Positions 1 to 7,254 of a DNA stretch of 16,832 bases are shown in pieces (within the stretch, counting starts at the first letter, position 1; every line of letters starts with the position of its first letter). The notes beneath the pieces were generated by a model. It saw only the letters and a list, made by a program, of their open reading frames with translations. It made no database searches and was not told where the DNA came from. Origin of the DNA: Clostridia bacterium (GTDB taxonomy: Bacteria; Bacillota_A; Clostridia; Oscillospirales; Acutalibacteraceae); assembly GCA_017390825.1 (NCBI GenBank), contig JAFPAK010000303.1, positions 1-16,832 on the forward strand. Direction: 5' to 3'. Made by a program: the position numbers and the translations under genes.

Positions 1-72
1 AGTTTTGTAATCAACAACTACCGCAGGAATAAGTCCTTTTTCATCAAATTTCAGTTCATTTATATTTAGCAT
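1..72 (-). CDS. hisI: Phosphoribosyl-AMP cyclohydrolase, N-terminal fragment (cut by window edge)
   Basis: Only the first 24 codons are inside the window. They read MLNINELKFDEKGLIPAVVV followed by DYKT, which matches the start of HisI (F-x-x-x-GLIPAVV-D). HisI opens the adenine ring of phosphoribosyl-AMP in histidine synthesis, in the cytosol. A GAGGT ribosome site precedes the ATG, and the gene starts 15 bases after the hisF stop, so it is the next gene of the operon. Whether it is a HisI-HisE fusion cannot be seen. Identification rests on a short stretch plus position. Confidence 0.85.
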   Translation of the reverse strand, partial: MLNINELKFDEKGLIPAVVVDYKT

Positions 73-87
73 TAGTTCTACCTCACT

Positions 88-846
88 TTATATTCTGACA
101 TTTATGCCGTTTTGTTTAAGCGTATTTTTAAGATCGGGGATCGTGACCTCGCCGAAATGAAATATTGAAGCTGCAAGTCCTGCATCAACACCGGGAAGAG
201 TATTAAACAGCGTTACAAAATCCTCCTTGCTGCCTGCACCGCCCGATGCAATGACAGGAATAGATACAACATCGCATACTGCTTTGAGCATTTCGAGGTC
301 AAAGCCATTCTTTACACCGTCGGTATCAATTGAGTTGAGAACTATCTCGCCCGCTCCGGACTGTTCGCCACGCTTTATCCACTCGATAGCATCCATACCG
401 GTATCAACTCTGCCACCGTTGAGGAAAACATGAAACTTCCCTTCCACCCTCTTTACATCAGCAGAAAGCACTACACATTGTGAACCGTAACGCTTTGCAG
501 CATCATATATCAGTTCAGGATTTTTGATAGCGCCCGAATTTACGCTTACTTTATCTGCACCGCATTTCAAAACACGATCGAAATCATTAAGCGTATTTAT
601 TCCACCTCCCACTGTAAGCGGAATAAATATCGTTCTTGCAACCTCTGTAAGTATATCGGTAAACAGAGAACGTTGCTCATATGATGCGGTTATATCGTAA
701 AAAACAAGCTCATCCGCACCGCTGTCGGAATAATACTTTCCAAGCTCAACCGGCGAAGAAACATCACTTATTCCCTCAAAATTCACACCCTTGACAACTC
801 TGCCTGCACGGACATCAAGACAAGGTATAATTCGTTTAGTAATCAT
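88..846 (-). CDS. hisF: Imidazole glycerol phosphate synthase, cyclase subunit HisF
   Basis: A 252-residue (beta/alpha)8-barrel protein of normal family length. It takes ammonia delivered by HisH and converts PRFAR to imidazole glycerol phosphate and AICAR. The start RIIPCLDV carries the catalytic Asp11, and the second catalytic acid is Asp130 in VVLSAD. The phosphate-binding glycine segments LTVGGGI (78-84) and IPVIASGGAG (about residue 200) are present. The start is ATG at 846, with TAGGAG as ribosome site, and that site overlaps the TAG stop of hisA. It lies between hisA and hisI in the his operon. The role follows from family knowledge, and the motif residues are directly visible. Confidence 0.98.
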   Translation of the reverse strand: MITKRIIPCLDVRAGRVVKGVNFEGISDVSSPVELGKYYSDSGADELVFYDITASYEQRSLFTDILTEVARTIFIPLTVGGGINTLNDFDRVLKCGADKVSVNSGAIKNPELIYDAAKRYGSQCVVLSADVKRVEGKFHVFLNGGRVDTGMDAIEWIKRGEQSGAGEIVLNSIDTDGVKNGFDLEMLKAVCDVVSIPVIASGGAGSKEDFVTLFNTLPGVDAGLAASIFHFGEVTIPDLKNTLKQNGINVRI

Positions 847-855
847 ATAATACTC

Positions 856-1572
856 CTAAAGCTTACTCATCGCTACCGCTTTTTCAAGATCAATAGCGCC
901 GTTATAAAGCGCCTTGCCTATAATTGCACCGAATATATCCATGGCAACCAGCGCCTCAACATCTGAATAGGATGACACGCCGCCTGAGGCAACTATCTTG
1001 ATCTTGTATTTTGCTGAAAGATCATGGTACAGTTCCAGGTTAGTCCCCTTCATTGCACCGTCCTTTGAAATATCGGTACAGATAACGGTATCTACACCAA
1101 GCTTTACAAGCTGCGATATAAAATCATCGCAGGTAATACCGCTGTTTACAGTCCAACCATGTGTTGCAACAAAGCCCTCTTTTATATCAACACCAACTGC
1201 GATCTTTGCACCGTATTTATCAACACATGCCTTTAAAAATTCGGGATCTTGTATTGCAGCTGTGCCTAAAATAACACGCCAAACACCTGCATTAAGATAC
1301 TTTTCAACAGTTTCAACAGAACGGATTCCACCACCTATCTCGACCTTTAAATCAGTATTTTGTGCAATGCTTTTAACATATTCAAAATTTGGTGTTGAAT
1401 TGACCTTTGCTCCTTCAAGATCAACAAGATGTATGTATTCTGCTCCGGCATTTTCAAACTGCTTTGCAATTTTCAGCGGGTCATCCGAATACACGGTCAT
1501 CTCATTATAGTCACCTTTATACAGACGGACTACTTTTCCGTCGTACATATCGATTGCAGGGAAAATTTTCAT
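856..1572 (-). CDS. hisA: ProFAR isomerase HisA
   Basis: A 238-residue (beta/alpha)8-barrel enzyme that isomerises ProFAR to PRFAR (the fourth histidine step), giving the substrate of HisF/HisH. The start KIFPAID contains catalytic Asp8. The second catalytic acid is Asp129 in VGVDIKEG, and Thr166 (CTDISKDG) fits the third active-site position known in HisA. Phosphate-binding segments EIGGGIR (78-84) and IVASGG near residue 195 are present. An AAAGGA ribosome site precedes the ATG. The stop is TAG, unlike the TAA used by most neighbours, and it doubles as part of the hisF ribosome site. It could only be confused with the related HisF or PriA. The HisA start and the separate hisF next door settle it. 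Confidence 0.97.
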   Translation of the reverse strand: MKIFPAIDMYDGKVVRLYKGDYNEMTVYSDDPLKIAKQFENAGAEYIHLVDLEGAKVNSTPNFEYVKSIAQNTDLKVEIGGGIRSVETVEKYLNAGVWRVILGTAAIQDPEFLKACVDKYGAKIAVGVDIKEGFVATHGWTVNSGITCDDFISQLVKLGVDTVICTDISKDGAMKGTNLELYHDLSAKYKIKIVASGGVSSYSDVEALVAMDIFGAIIGKALYNGAIDLEKAVAMSKL

Positions 1573-1585
1573 TATTTATTATCCT

Positions 1586-2194
1586 TTACATTTCACAGAA
1601 TGCTTTTAAAATATCAAGTCCTACTTTACCGCTTTTTTCGGGATGAAACTGTGTACCAAAGACATTGCCGTTTTGCACGGCAGCGGTTACGGGAATACTG
1701 TATTCAGATGTTGCAATAACACTTTTGTCACAATTTGTTGCATAATACGAATGAACAAAGTAAACACAGTCGCCGTTATCAATATACTTGAAAATAGGGC
1801 TGTCTGCGGTTATTGAAAGTCCGTTCCATCCGATGTGAGGAATTTTCAAGTTATCATTAATAACGCCTTTTAACGGAACGACGTCCCCTGAAACAAGACC
1901 GAGACCATCATATTCACCGAACTCATAGCTTTTATCAAACAGCATCTGCATACCAAGACAAATGCCGAAAAGCGGTTTGCCATTTTTCGCTTCCTCAATA
2001 ATTACCTTATCAAGTCCTGTGCTTCGAAGCTTTGATATTGCATCACCGAACGCACCGACACCGGGCAAAAATATCTTATCACTTTTTCTTATCACCTCTG
2101 CCTCTCCGGTTATGACAGCATCATACCCTATTGCAGAAAGTGAGCTTTTAAGTGAAAACAGATTTCCAACTGAATAATCAACAATTGCTATCAT
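1586..2194 (-). CDS. hisH: Imidazole glycerol phosphate synthase, glutamine amidotransferase subunit HisH
   Basis: A 202-residue class I glutamine amidotransferase that hydrolyses glutamine and channels ammonia to HisF. The nucleophile Cys79 lies in LFGICLGMQ, and the other triad members are His184 and Glu186 in GTQFHPEKSG. The start chosen is the ATG at 2194, giving MIAIVDYSVGNLFSL, the usual HisH N-terminus. This ATG overlaps the hisB stop as TAATG. An upstream in-frame ATG at 2206 would add only MCVI and overlap hisB by 13 bases. No clear Shine-Dalgarno sequence precedes either start, so translation is probably coupled to hisB by termination-reinitiation (inference). Function is certain and the start is fairly sure. 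Confidence 0.96.
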   Translation of the reverse strand: MIAIVDYSVGNLFSLKSSLSAIGYDAVITGEAEVIRKSDKIFLPGVGAFGDAISKLRSTGLDKVIIEEAKNGKPLFGICLGMQMLFDKSYEFGEYDGLGLVSGDVVPLKGVINDNLKIPHIGWNGLSITADSPIFKYIDNGDCVYFVHSYYATNCDKSVIATSEYSIPVTAAVQNGNVFGTQFHPEKSGKVGLDILKAFCEM

Positions 2195-2781
2195 TATAAC
2201 ACACATTTGGTTGAAGGGATCTCATCTTTGTATGCTTCACAAATCGAAGTTGCTTTTGATAGTGTACGTGCAACCGCTTTAAACACACCTTCAATTATGT
2301 GGTGTGAATTTGTACCGGCAAGCTTTTTGATATGCAGAGTTATATTTGCATTTCTGACAAATGCCGCAAAAAACTCCTCGCAAAGCTCGGTATCGAAATC
2401 GCCGACCTTACATGAGGGACAGTCAGCGTCGAAAGCAAGATATGCTCTGCCCGAAATATCAACAGCACACATAATCAATGTTTCATCCATAGGAAGAATG
2501 ATATCACCGTAGCGTGCAATGCCCTTCATATCACCGAGCGCTTCTTTGAATGCCATGCCAAGCACAATGCCGATATCCTCTGCGGTGTGATGATAGTCCA
2601 CCTGTGTATCCCCAACACACTTTACAGTAAGATCATATCTTGCATGGCGGCTGAACAGCTCAAGCATATGATTCAAAAATCCGCAGCCTGTATCAATATC
2701 ATATTTTCCGTTTCCGGAAAGACAAAGATCAAGCGAAATTTCTGTTTCGTTGGTTTTTCTGTTAATACTGAATGAACGCAT
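2194..2781 (-). CDS. hisB: Imidazoleglycerol-phosphate dehydratase HisB (monofunctional)
   Basis: A 195-residue protein with only the dehydratase, without the N-terminal HAD phosphatase of the enterobacterial fusion. It converts imidazole glycerol phosphate to imidazole acetol phosphate with two Mn ions. The two metal-binding repeats are visible: FLNHMLELFSRHA (35-47) with DYHHTAED (His64, His65, Glu68), then TNSHHIIEG (His160, His161, Glu164). The C-terminal tail reads PSTKCVL, where the family usually has PSTKGVL (see findings). It lies 3 bases after hisC and shares one base with the hisH start. A separate histidinol-phosphate phosphatase must be encoded elsewhere. Confidence 0.97.
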   Translation of the reverse strand: MRSFSINRKTNETEISLDLCLSGNGKYDIDTGCGFLNHMLELFSRHARYDLTVKCVGDTQVDYHHTAEDIGIVLGMAFKEALGDMKGIARYGDIILPMDETLIMCAVDISGRAYLAFDADCPSCKVGDFDTELCEEFFAAFVRNANITLHIKKLAGTNSHHIIEGVFKAVARTLSKATSICEAYKDEIPSTKCVL

Positions 2782-2784
2782 TTT

Positions 2785-3849
2785 TCAGCACTCCTTTAAT
2801 ATCAGTTTGGTTTTTTCAATAAGCGTATCCATCTGTTCATCTGTTCCGATAGTAATACGCACATGATCCTTAATTCTTTCGCCACCAAAATGACGGACAA
2901 GCACGCCGTTTTTACGAAGCGCTTTATAGTAATCTGCCCCCGATATCTTATCACTCTTTGCAAAAATGAAGTTAGAATAAGATTCTGTAACGGTGAATCC
3001 GAGTGCTTTTAATTGATTGCTGATACGGACTCTTGTAGCAATGATTTTTTTACAATTATTCATATAATAATCATTATCATCAATAGCGGCGATACCTGCC
3101 TGCATTGTAAGACGGTTGATATTATACGGATTGGAGGAGAAGCGAAGCTTATTAAGATCCTTTGCAAGCTCCTTATTAGTTATGGCAAAGCCAAGTCTTG
3201 CACCGGCAAGTGCCCGTGACTTTGAAAAAGTCTGTACAACAACAAGATTATCGTATTTATTAATAAGACTTATACTGCTTTCGGCGCCGAAATCAACATA
3301 CGCTTCGTCAATAACAACAACATTATCGGGATTGGCTTTGAGAATATTCTCAATGTCGCAAAGCGAAAGCGCAATACCCGTGGGTGCGTTGGGATTTGCA
3401 ATAAAAATTGTTTTATTCGCACCAAAATAATCGGAGGGCGATATTGAAAAATCGGAATTTAGCGGAATTTTTTTATAATCAAGATTATAATATTCGCTGA
3501 ACACCTCATAAAAGCCATAGCTAATATCGGGAAATACAGCCCCGGTATCTTTGTCGCAAAAAGCGGCAAAGCAAAAGCTTAATATCTCGTCCGATCCATT
3601 TCCGGCAACGATATTTTCGGGTGAAACACCGTACATTTCCGCTGCTTTTTTGTAAAGCATGCTGCAATCGGGATCAGGATAAAGATTGAGCTTTTTGACC
3701 TGATCTTCATCAACCGCCGCTAAAACGCCGTTTGACGGAGGATAAGGTGATTCATTGGTATTAAGCTTGATATACTGCATATCCTGAGGCTGCTCGCCCG
3801 GGACATATTCACAAAGCCTGTCAAAACGAGGGCTTATAAATCTGCTCAT
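2785..3849 (-). CDS. hisC: Histidinol-phosphate aminotransferase HisC
   Basis: A 354-residue fold-type I PLP aminotransferase that transfers an amino group from glutamate to imidazole acetol phosphate. Visible family features are KLNTNESPYPPS (28-39), the cofactor-contact segment AGNGSDE (82-88), NPNAPTG (152-158), DEAYVDF (181-187), and the PLP lysine Lys210 in TFSKSRALAGARLG. Histidine-operon context separates it from other class I/II aminotransferases. The stop is TGA. It begins 2 bases after the hisD stop, so translation is probably coupled. Confidence 0.97.
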   Translation of the reverse strand: MSRFISPRFDRLCEYVPGEQPQDMQYIKLNTNESPYPPSNGVLAAVDEDQVKKLNLYPDPDCSMLYKKAAEMYGVSPENIVAGNGSDEILSFCFAAFCDKDTGAVFPDISYGFYEVFSEYYNLDYKKIPLNSDFSISPSDYFGANKTIFIANPNAPTGIALSLCDIENILKANPDNVVVIDEAYVDFGAESSISLINKYDNLVVVQTFSKSRALAGARLGFAITNKELAKDLNKLRFSSNPYNINRLTMQAGIAAIDDNDYYMNNCKKIIATRVRISNQLKALGFTVTESYSNFIFAKSDKISGADYYKALRKNGVLVRHFGGERIKDHVRITIGTDEQMDTLIEKTKLILKEC

Positions 3850-3851
3850 AT

Positions 3852-5129
3852 TTAATCTTCCTCAAATCTTACTGTCGCACTTCTGGCATGTGCACCAAGC
3901 TGCTCCTTGTTCGCAAAATAAGCGACCTTGTCGCTTACCTTACCAAGCGCATCATTTGTATAGTACATAAACTGTGTCTTCTTGATAAAATCATCTACCG
4001 ACAAAGGACTTGAAAATCTTGCAGTACCGCTTGTGGGAAGAACATGATTTGCACCGGCAAAATAGTCTCCAAGTGCTTCGGGGCAGTATTTACCCATAAA
4101 TACCGAACCGGCATTTTTTATACGGTCAAGATAATCAAACGGATTGTCAACACATATTTCTAGATGCTCCGGAGCGATCTCATTAGCTATCTCGATCGCT
4201 TCATCAATAGAGCCTGTGATAATTATCTTACCATTGTTATCAATAGATGTGCGTGCTATTTCACATCTTGAAAGAAGGGGTATCTGCTTTTCAAGCTCGT
4301 CAGAAACGGCAGCGGCCAATTCCTTACTGTCTGTCACGAGCACCGCAGATGCCATTTTATCATGCTCTGCCTGTGAGAGAAGGTCAGCCGCAACATTTTT
4401 TGCACGGCAAGTACCGTCAGCAATTACGAGTATCTCGCTCGGACCTGCAATCATATCAATGGAAACAAGTCCGTAAACCTGGCGCTTCGCTTCAGCAACA
4501 TATGCATTACCCGGACCGACTATCTTGTCCACCTTCGGTATTGACTCTGTTGAGTAAGCAAGAGCTGCTATAGCCTGTGCACCGCCAACCTTGAACACTC
4601 TATCTACACCTGCCACTCTTGCAGCAGCAAGAATTTCAGCGTTAACGTTACCATCCTTTGACGGAGGTGTGACCATAACTATCTCGTTACAGCCTGCTAT
4701 TTTAGCGGGAATGCAATTCATCAAAACTGAAGATGAAAGCGGTGCTGTGCCGCCAGGAACATAAAGGCCTACCTTGTTTAACGGTATGTATTTCTGACCG
4801 AGAACCGCACCGTCAGCATTGGTTATCATAAAGTTGGAGCGAAGCTGATTACGGTGAAAAACGCGGATGTTTTCTGCTGCTTCATTAAGAATATCTATAA
4901 ACTCCTTTGGAACACTGTTGTATGCCTTATCTATCTCCTCTTTAGTTACTTCAATGCTCTCAAGCTTTACCTTATCGAATTTCTCACTGTATTCAAGCAA
5001 TGCCCTATCGCCGTTTTCGATAACATTCCCGATAATATCCCTGACAGTTGCGCTTATATCCTCGGACACAACACGGCGATAGAAAATATCATCCGGTTTT
5101 AAATCTTCTTTATTTATAATGCGTATCAT
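3852..5129 (-). CDS. hisD: Histidinol dehydrogenase HisD
   Basis: A 425-residue zinc enzyme that oxidises histidinol to histidine in two NAD-dependent steps, the last reactions of the pathway. The Zn ligands expected from the E. coli enzyme line up as Gln253 and His256 (LLSQAEHDK), Asp355 (EALGDYFAG) and His414 (GAHARS). The catalytic Glu321-His322 pair lies in APEHLE. VPGGTAPLSSS (124-134) and the glycine-rich FKVGGAQAIAALA are typical. AGAGGT lies 7 bases before the ATG, and the gene follows hisG by 5 bases. It is complete and of usual length. Confidence 0.98.
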   Translation of the reverse strand: MIRIINKEDLKPDDIFYRRVVSEDISATVRDIIGNVIENGDRALLEYSEKFDKVKLESIEVTKEEIDKAYNSVPKEFIDILNEAAENIRVFHRNQLRSNFMITNADGAVLGQKYIPLNKVGLYVPGGTAPLSSSVLMNCIPAKIAGCNEIVMVTPPSKDGNVNAEILAAARVAGVDRVFKVGGAQAIAALAYSTESIPKVDKIVGPGNAYVAEAKRQVYGLVSIDMIAGPSEILVIADGTCRAKNVAADLLSQAEHDKMASAVLVTDSKELAAAVSDELEKQIPLLSRCEIARTSIDNNGKIIITGSIDEAIEIANEIAPEHLEICVDNPFDYLDRIKNAGSVFMGKYCPEALGDYFAGANHVLPTSGTARFSSPLSVDDFIKKTQFMYYTNDALGKVSDKVAYFANKEQLGAHARSATVRFEED

Positions 5130-5134
5130 TTCAC

Positions 5135-5767
5135 TTACCTCTTTTGATCAATCACGGCACTGATCCTTTCAACCATTCTGCCGAGCTCTTCATTCTTAAA
5201 TTTGCTGCTTGCCTTATTTGCAATAAATCTTGCACTGATAGGTACTATTTCCTCCTTGACCTCAAGGTCATTCTCCTTTAAGGTAGTACCCGTTTCAACA
5301 ATATCCACGATGACATCCGACATACCGAGTATCGGCGCAAGCTCTATTGAACCGTTAAGTTTGATTATATCAATGCTTCTGCCGGTTTTTGTGTAATAAT
5401 CACGGGCAATATTCTGAAATTTGGTTGCAACACGGATTGTCCTTCCGTAACTGTCAACACCCTTTTTGCCCGCAACGCACATTCTGCATTTTCCGAATTT
5501 CAGATCAAGCAGCTCGTAAACATCCGGTTCGTACTCCAGAAGGATATCTTTACCAACAACGCCGACATCCGCAGCGCCATGCTCGACATATATCGCAACA
5601 TCGGAAGGCTTTACCCAGAAGTAACGAACCATATTCTTACTGTCTTCAAATATAAGACGTCGGTTATTCTCTTTTATATCCTCGCAACCGTAGCCGACAG
5701 ACTCGAGCAAATCATATACCTTTTCTCCAAGTCTGCCCTTTGGCAGAGCAATATTAATGTATTCCAT
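5135..5767 (-). CDS. hisG: ATP phosphoribosyltransferase, short-form catalytic subunit HisG
   Basis: A 210-residue protein that condenses ATP with PRPP, the committed and feedback-controlled histidine step. It has NIALPKGRL (5-13), GAADVGVVGKD (64-74) and the PRPP-binding loop DVIVDIVETGTTL (151-163). It lacks the C-terminal regulatory ACT-like domain of long HisG (about 290 residues), so it belongs to the short form that needs HisZ. This fits hisZ lying directly upstream, 14 bases away. An AGAGGT ribosome site precedes the ATG. Confidence 0.98.
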   Translation of the reverse strand: MEYINIALPKGRLGEKVYDLLESVGYGCEDIKENNRRLIFEDSKNMVRYFWVKPSDVAIYVEHGAADVGVVGKDILLEYEPDVYELLDLKFGKCRMCVAGKKGVDSYGRTIRVATKFQNIARDYYTKTGRSIDIIKLNGSIELAPILGMSDVIVDIVETGTTLKENDLEVKEEIVPISARFIANKASSKFKNEELGRMVERISAVIDQKR

Positions 5768-5781
5768 ACTAAAATTACCTC

Positions 5782-6843
5782 TTAAAGATTGATTAGCTCT
5801 CTATATTTCAGTTTTGTATTTTCGTCATTCGTTACTCTGACGGTCTTACCGCTGAAATGAGCATTTTTCACAGCAGATGCAATTTTTTGCTCATCGGTAT
5901 TCTTGCCGCAAACAATAAGACAATCAACATCATACTGCTTATTATTTGAATGGGTAGGCAGCATATCAATATTGATACCAAAGCCGATAGCCCCTGCATC
6001 TCTGCCCATCTTTTGAACGATACGGTCATACCGTCCACCTGAAAGCACATAGTCCGGCACACCCTTTATGTAACCCTGGAAAATGACGCTGTTATAATAG
6101 CGCATATCGTTAACGATAGAAAAATCAAGGTTCACCTTTGAACTGTCACAAAGCACACTTGCCGCATCATATATACGCTCAAGCTCATTAAGTGATGAAC
6201 TCATAGCTTCATTAACAACAAGCTCTCTTGCCAACTTAATGGCATCCTTAAATCCGCCATAGATAGAAACGAGCTTTACAAGATTTTGTGTAATATCAGC
6301 GTCGACTCCATGGTCCTCACACAGTTTTTTTAACTGGTGTGTATTTTTGCGGCTGATAAAATTCAATATCTCATTTTTCAATACCTCGTCCTCAACTGCC
6401 TCATCAACAAGTCCCGAAACAAAACCTATATGTGAAATATCAATAAGATAATCGTCACTTGCAGCTTTAAGACTTTCACACGCAAGCGAAAGCACCTCTG
6501 CCTGCGAATACAGATCGATATCACCGATGAGCTCAAGCCCTGTTTGTGTAGTTTCCTTTATATCGTGCGTAGTCTTGGATGAACGAAAAACACTCTCATT
6601 ATAATACACCTTAACTAAGCTCTCATTATCTCCTGCGGTATTCTTTACAATAGAAAGTGTAACATCAGGCTTCAACGCAAGAAGTCTACCATGTAGATCT
6701 GTAAACGTAATAATATTCTCATTATTTATAAAGTTCTTATTTTTTGCGTACAAGTCATATTCCTCGAATTTTGACATTATGTACCGCTTATATCCGTATT
6801 GTTCATACAGTTTTGACAGCCGGTTTTCTGTATTCTGCTGCAT
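5782..6843 (-). CDS. hisZ: ATP phosphoribosyltransferase regulatory subunit HisZ
   Basis: A 353-residue paralogue of histidyl-tRNA synthetase, without tRNA charging, that forms a hetero-octamer with short HisG and supplies histidine feedback control. Synthetase-like class II features remain: a degenerate motif 2 region LLALKPDVTLS (54-64) followed by YYNESVFR (80-87), and a motif 3 region SGGRYD (268-273) with GAIGFGINIDML (284-295). Motif 2 has Lys58 where HisZ and HisRS usually have Arg. Pairing with short hisG, and gene-proximal position, support HisZ rather than HisS. GGGAG lies 8 bases before the ATG. It is the first gene of the his operon. Confidence 0.94.
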   Translation of the reverse strand: MQQNTENRLSKLYEQYGYKRYIMSKFEEYDLYAKNKNFINNENIITFTDLHGRLLALKPDVTLSIVKNTAGDNESLVKVYYNESVFRSSKTTHDIKETTQTGLELIGDIDLYSQAEVLSLACESLKAASDDYLIDISHIGFVSGLVDEAVEDEVLKNEILNFISRKNTHQLKKLCEDHGVDADITQNLVKLVSIYGGFKDAIKLARELVVNEAMSSSLNELERIYDAASVLCDSSKVNLDFSIVNDMRYYNSVIFQGYIKGVPDYVLSGGRYDRIVQKMGRDAGAIGFGINIDMLPTHSNNKQYDVDCLIVCGKNTDEQKIASAVKNAHFSGKTVRVTNDENTKLKYRELINL

Positions 6844-6875
6844 TTATTATGCTCCCTTCAGCTCGTATGTTTTGC

Positions 6876-6904
6876 ATTATAGCACACTTTATCGTATTAG
6901 TCAA
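6876..6904 (-). promoter_or_regulatory. Promoter of the his operon (sigma-70/SigA type)
   Basis: On the minus strand, TTGACT (plus positions 6899-6904) is followed after exactly 17 bases by a perfect TATAAT (6876-6881). Initiation would fall near 6869, leaving only about 25 bases before the hisZ ATG. That is too short for a T-box or an attenuator, so control, if any, is likely at initiation. A loose dyad CTTTA-N14-TAAAG (6887-6910) surrounds the -35 box, but it is short. Confidence 0.88.
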
Positions 6905-7081
6905 GTAAAGCACTAAAATATTTTATCTTTATTATAATATGTATTATACCTCATCTTTGAGAGAAATAACAGTATTTCTGCAACATTTTTGCATAAAACG
7001 AATATTCATGTAAAAAATATATATTTTTCAAAAGGAATTTGAATGATTTTTGTGCCAATTCATAAAATCTTATAAAATCAG

Positions 7082-7110
7082 TTGCATTTTTATGCAAATC
7101 GTGATATTAT
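7082..7110 (+). promoter_or_regulatory. Promoter of the ilv-leu operon with an overlapping dyad
   Basis: TTGCAT (7082-7087) and TATTAT (7105-7110) are separated by 17 bases. A TG at 7102-7103 makes an extended -10. Predicted start is near 7117, about 36 bases before the leader ORF. The -35 box is also the left arm of a perfect inverted repeat, TTGCAT-TTTT-ATGCAA (7082-7097), placed where a repressor would block polymerase. The box match is direct; the operator role is inference. Confidence 0.78.
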
Positions 7111-7152
7111 ATCAAAAGATTTATGTTTGGATTTTTCAAGGAGCCGATCAAA

Positions 7153-7254
7153 ATGTTTATTTTTTCTGCACTTGTGAATATTCTAGTCAGCATCGTCGTC
7201 CTTAGTGTCGTGATTAACGGTGCTGGTTGTTATGCCATAAGTGCAAAAATCTAA
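7153..7254 (+). CDS. Branched-chain amino acid leader peptide (attenuator ORF)
   Basis: A 33-codon ORF from ATG 7153 to TAA 7252-7254, with AAGGAG (7138-7143) nine bases upstream, the same strength of site as the structural genes. Codons 7-21 read LVNILVSIVVLSVVI: 12 of 15 are Leu, Ile or Val. Over the whole peptide there are 6 Ile, 6 Val and 3 Leu. All six Val codons are GTC or GTG, none GTT or GTA. The ORF sits between the ilv promoter and a perfect intrinsic terminator in front of ilvB, the position of a classical leader peptide sensing charged tRNA. The peptide is hydrophobic, so a small membrane peptide is the alternative reading. Context, the flanking foldable RNA and the codon content favour the leader. 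Confidence 0.88.
   Translation: MFIFSALVNILVSIVVLSVVINGAGCYAISAKI

Larger units (their letters stand above)
6844..7152. other. Divergent his/ilv regulatory region, AT-rich, no gene
   Basis: This 309-base gap holds the his promoter at the left and the ilv promoter at the right. Between them are three short dyads: TGCAA-N5-TTGCA (6981-6995), TTCAAA-N5-TTTGAA (7027-7043) and TTGCAT-N4-ATGCAA (7082-7097). There is also a ten-base-period direct repeat of ATAAAATC (7062-7069, 7072-7079) just upstream of the ilv -35 box, which could act as an UP element. No credible ORF or RNA gene is seen here, and no T-box sequence. Confidence 0.75.

Noticed and set aside
998..1510. 170-residue plus-strand ORF inside hisA
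   Set aside because: It is antisense to a clearly conserved gene, has no ribosome site or recognisable domain, and fits a shadow frame.
2195..2206. Upstream ATG for HisH at 2206
   Set aside because: It adds MCVI before the normal MIAIVDY start, with no better ribosome site.
7022..7040. CodY box in the divergent gap
   Set aside because: The best stretch has about five mismatches to AATTTTCWGAAAATT. It is better described as a TTCAAA-N5-TTTGAA dyad of unknown meaning.
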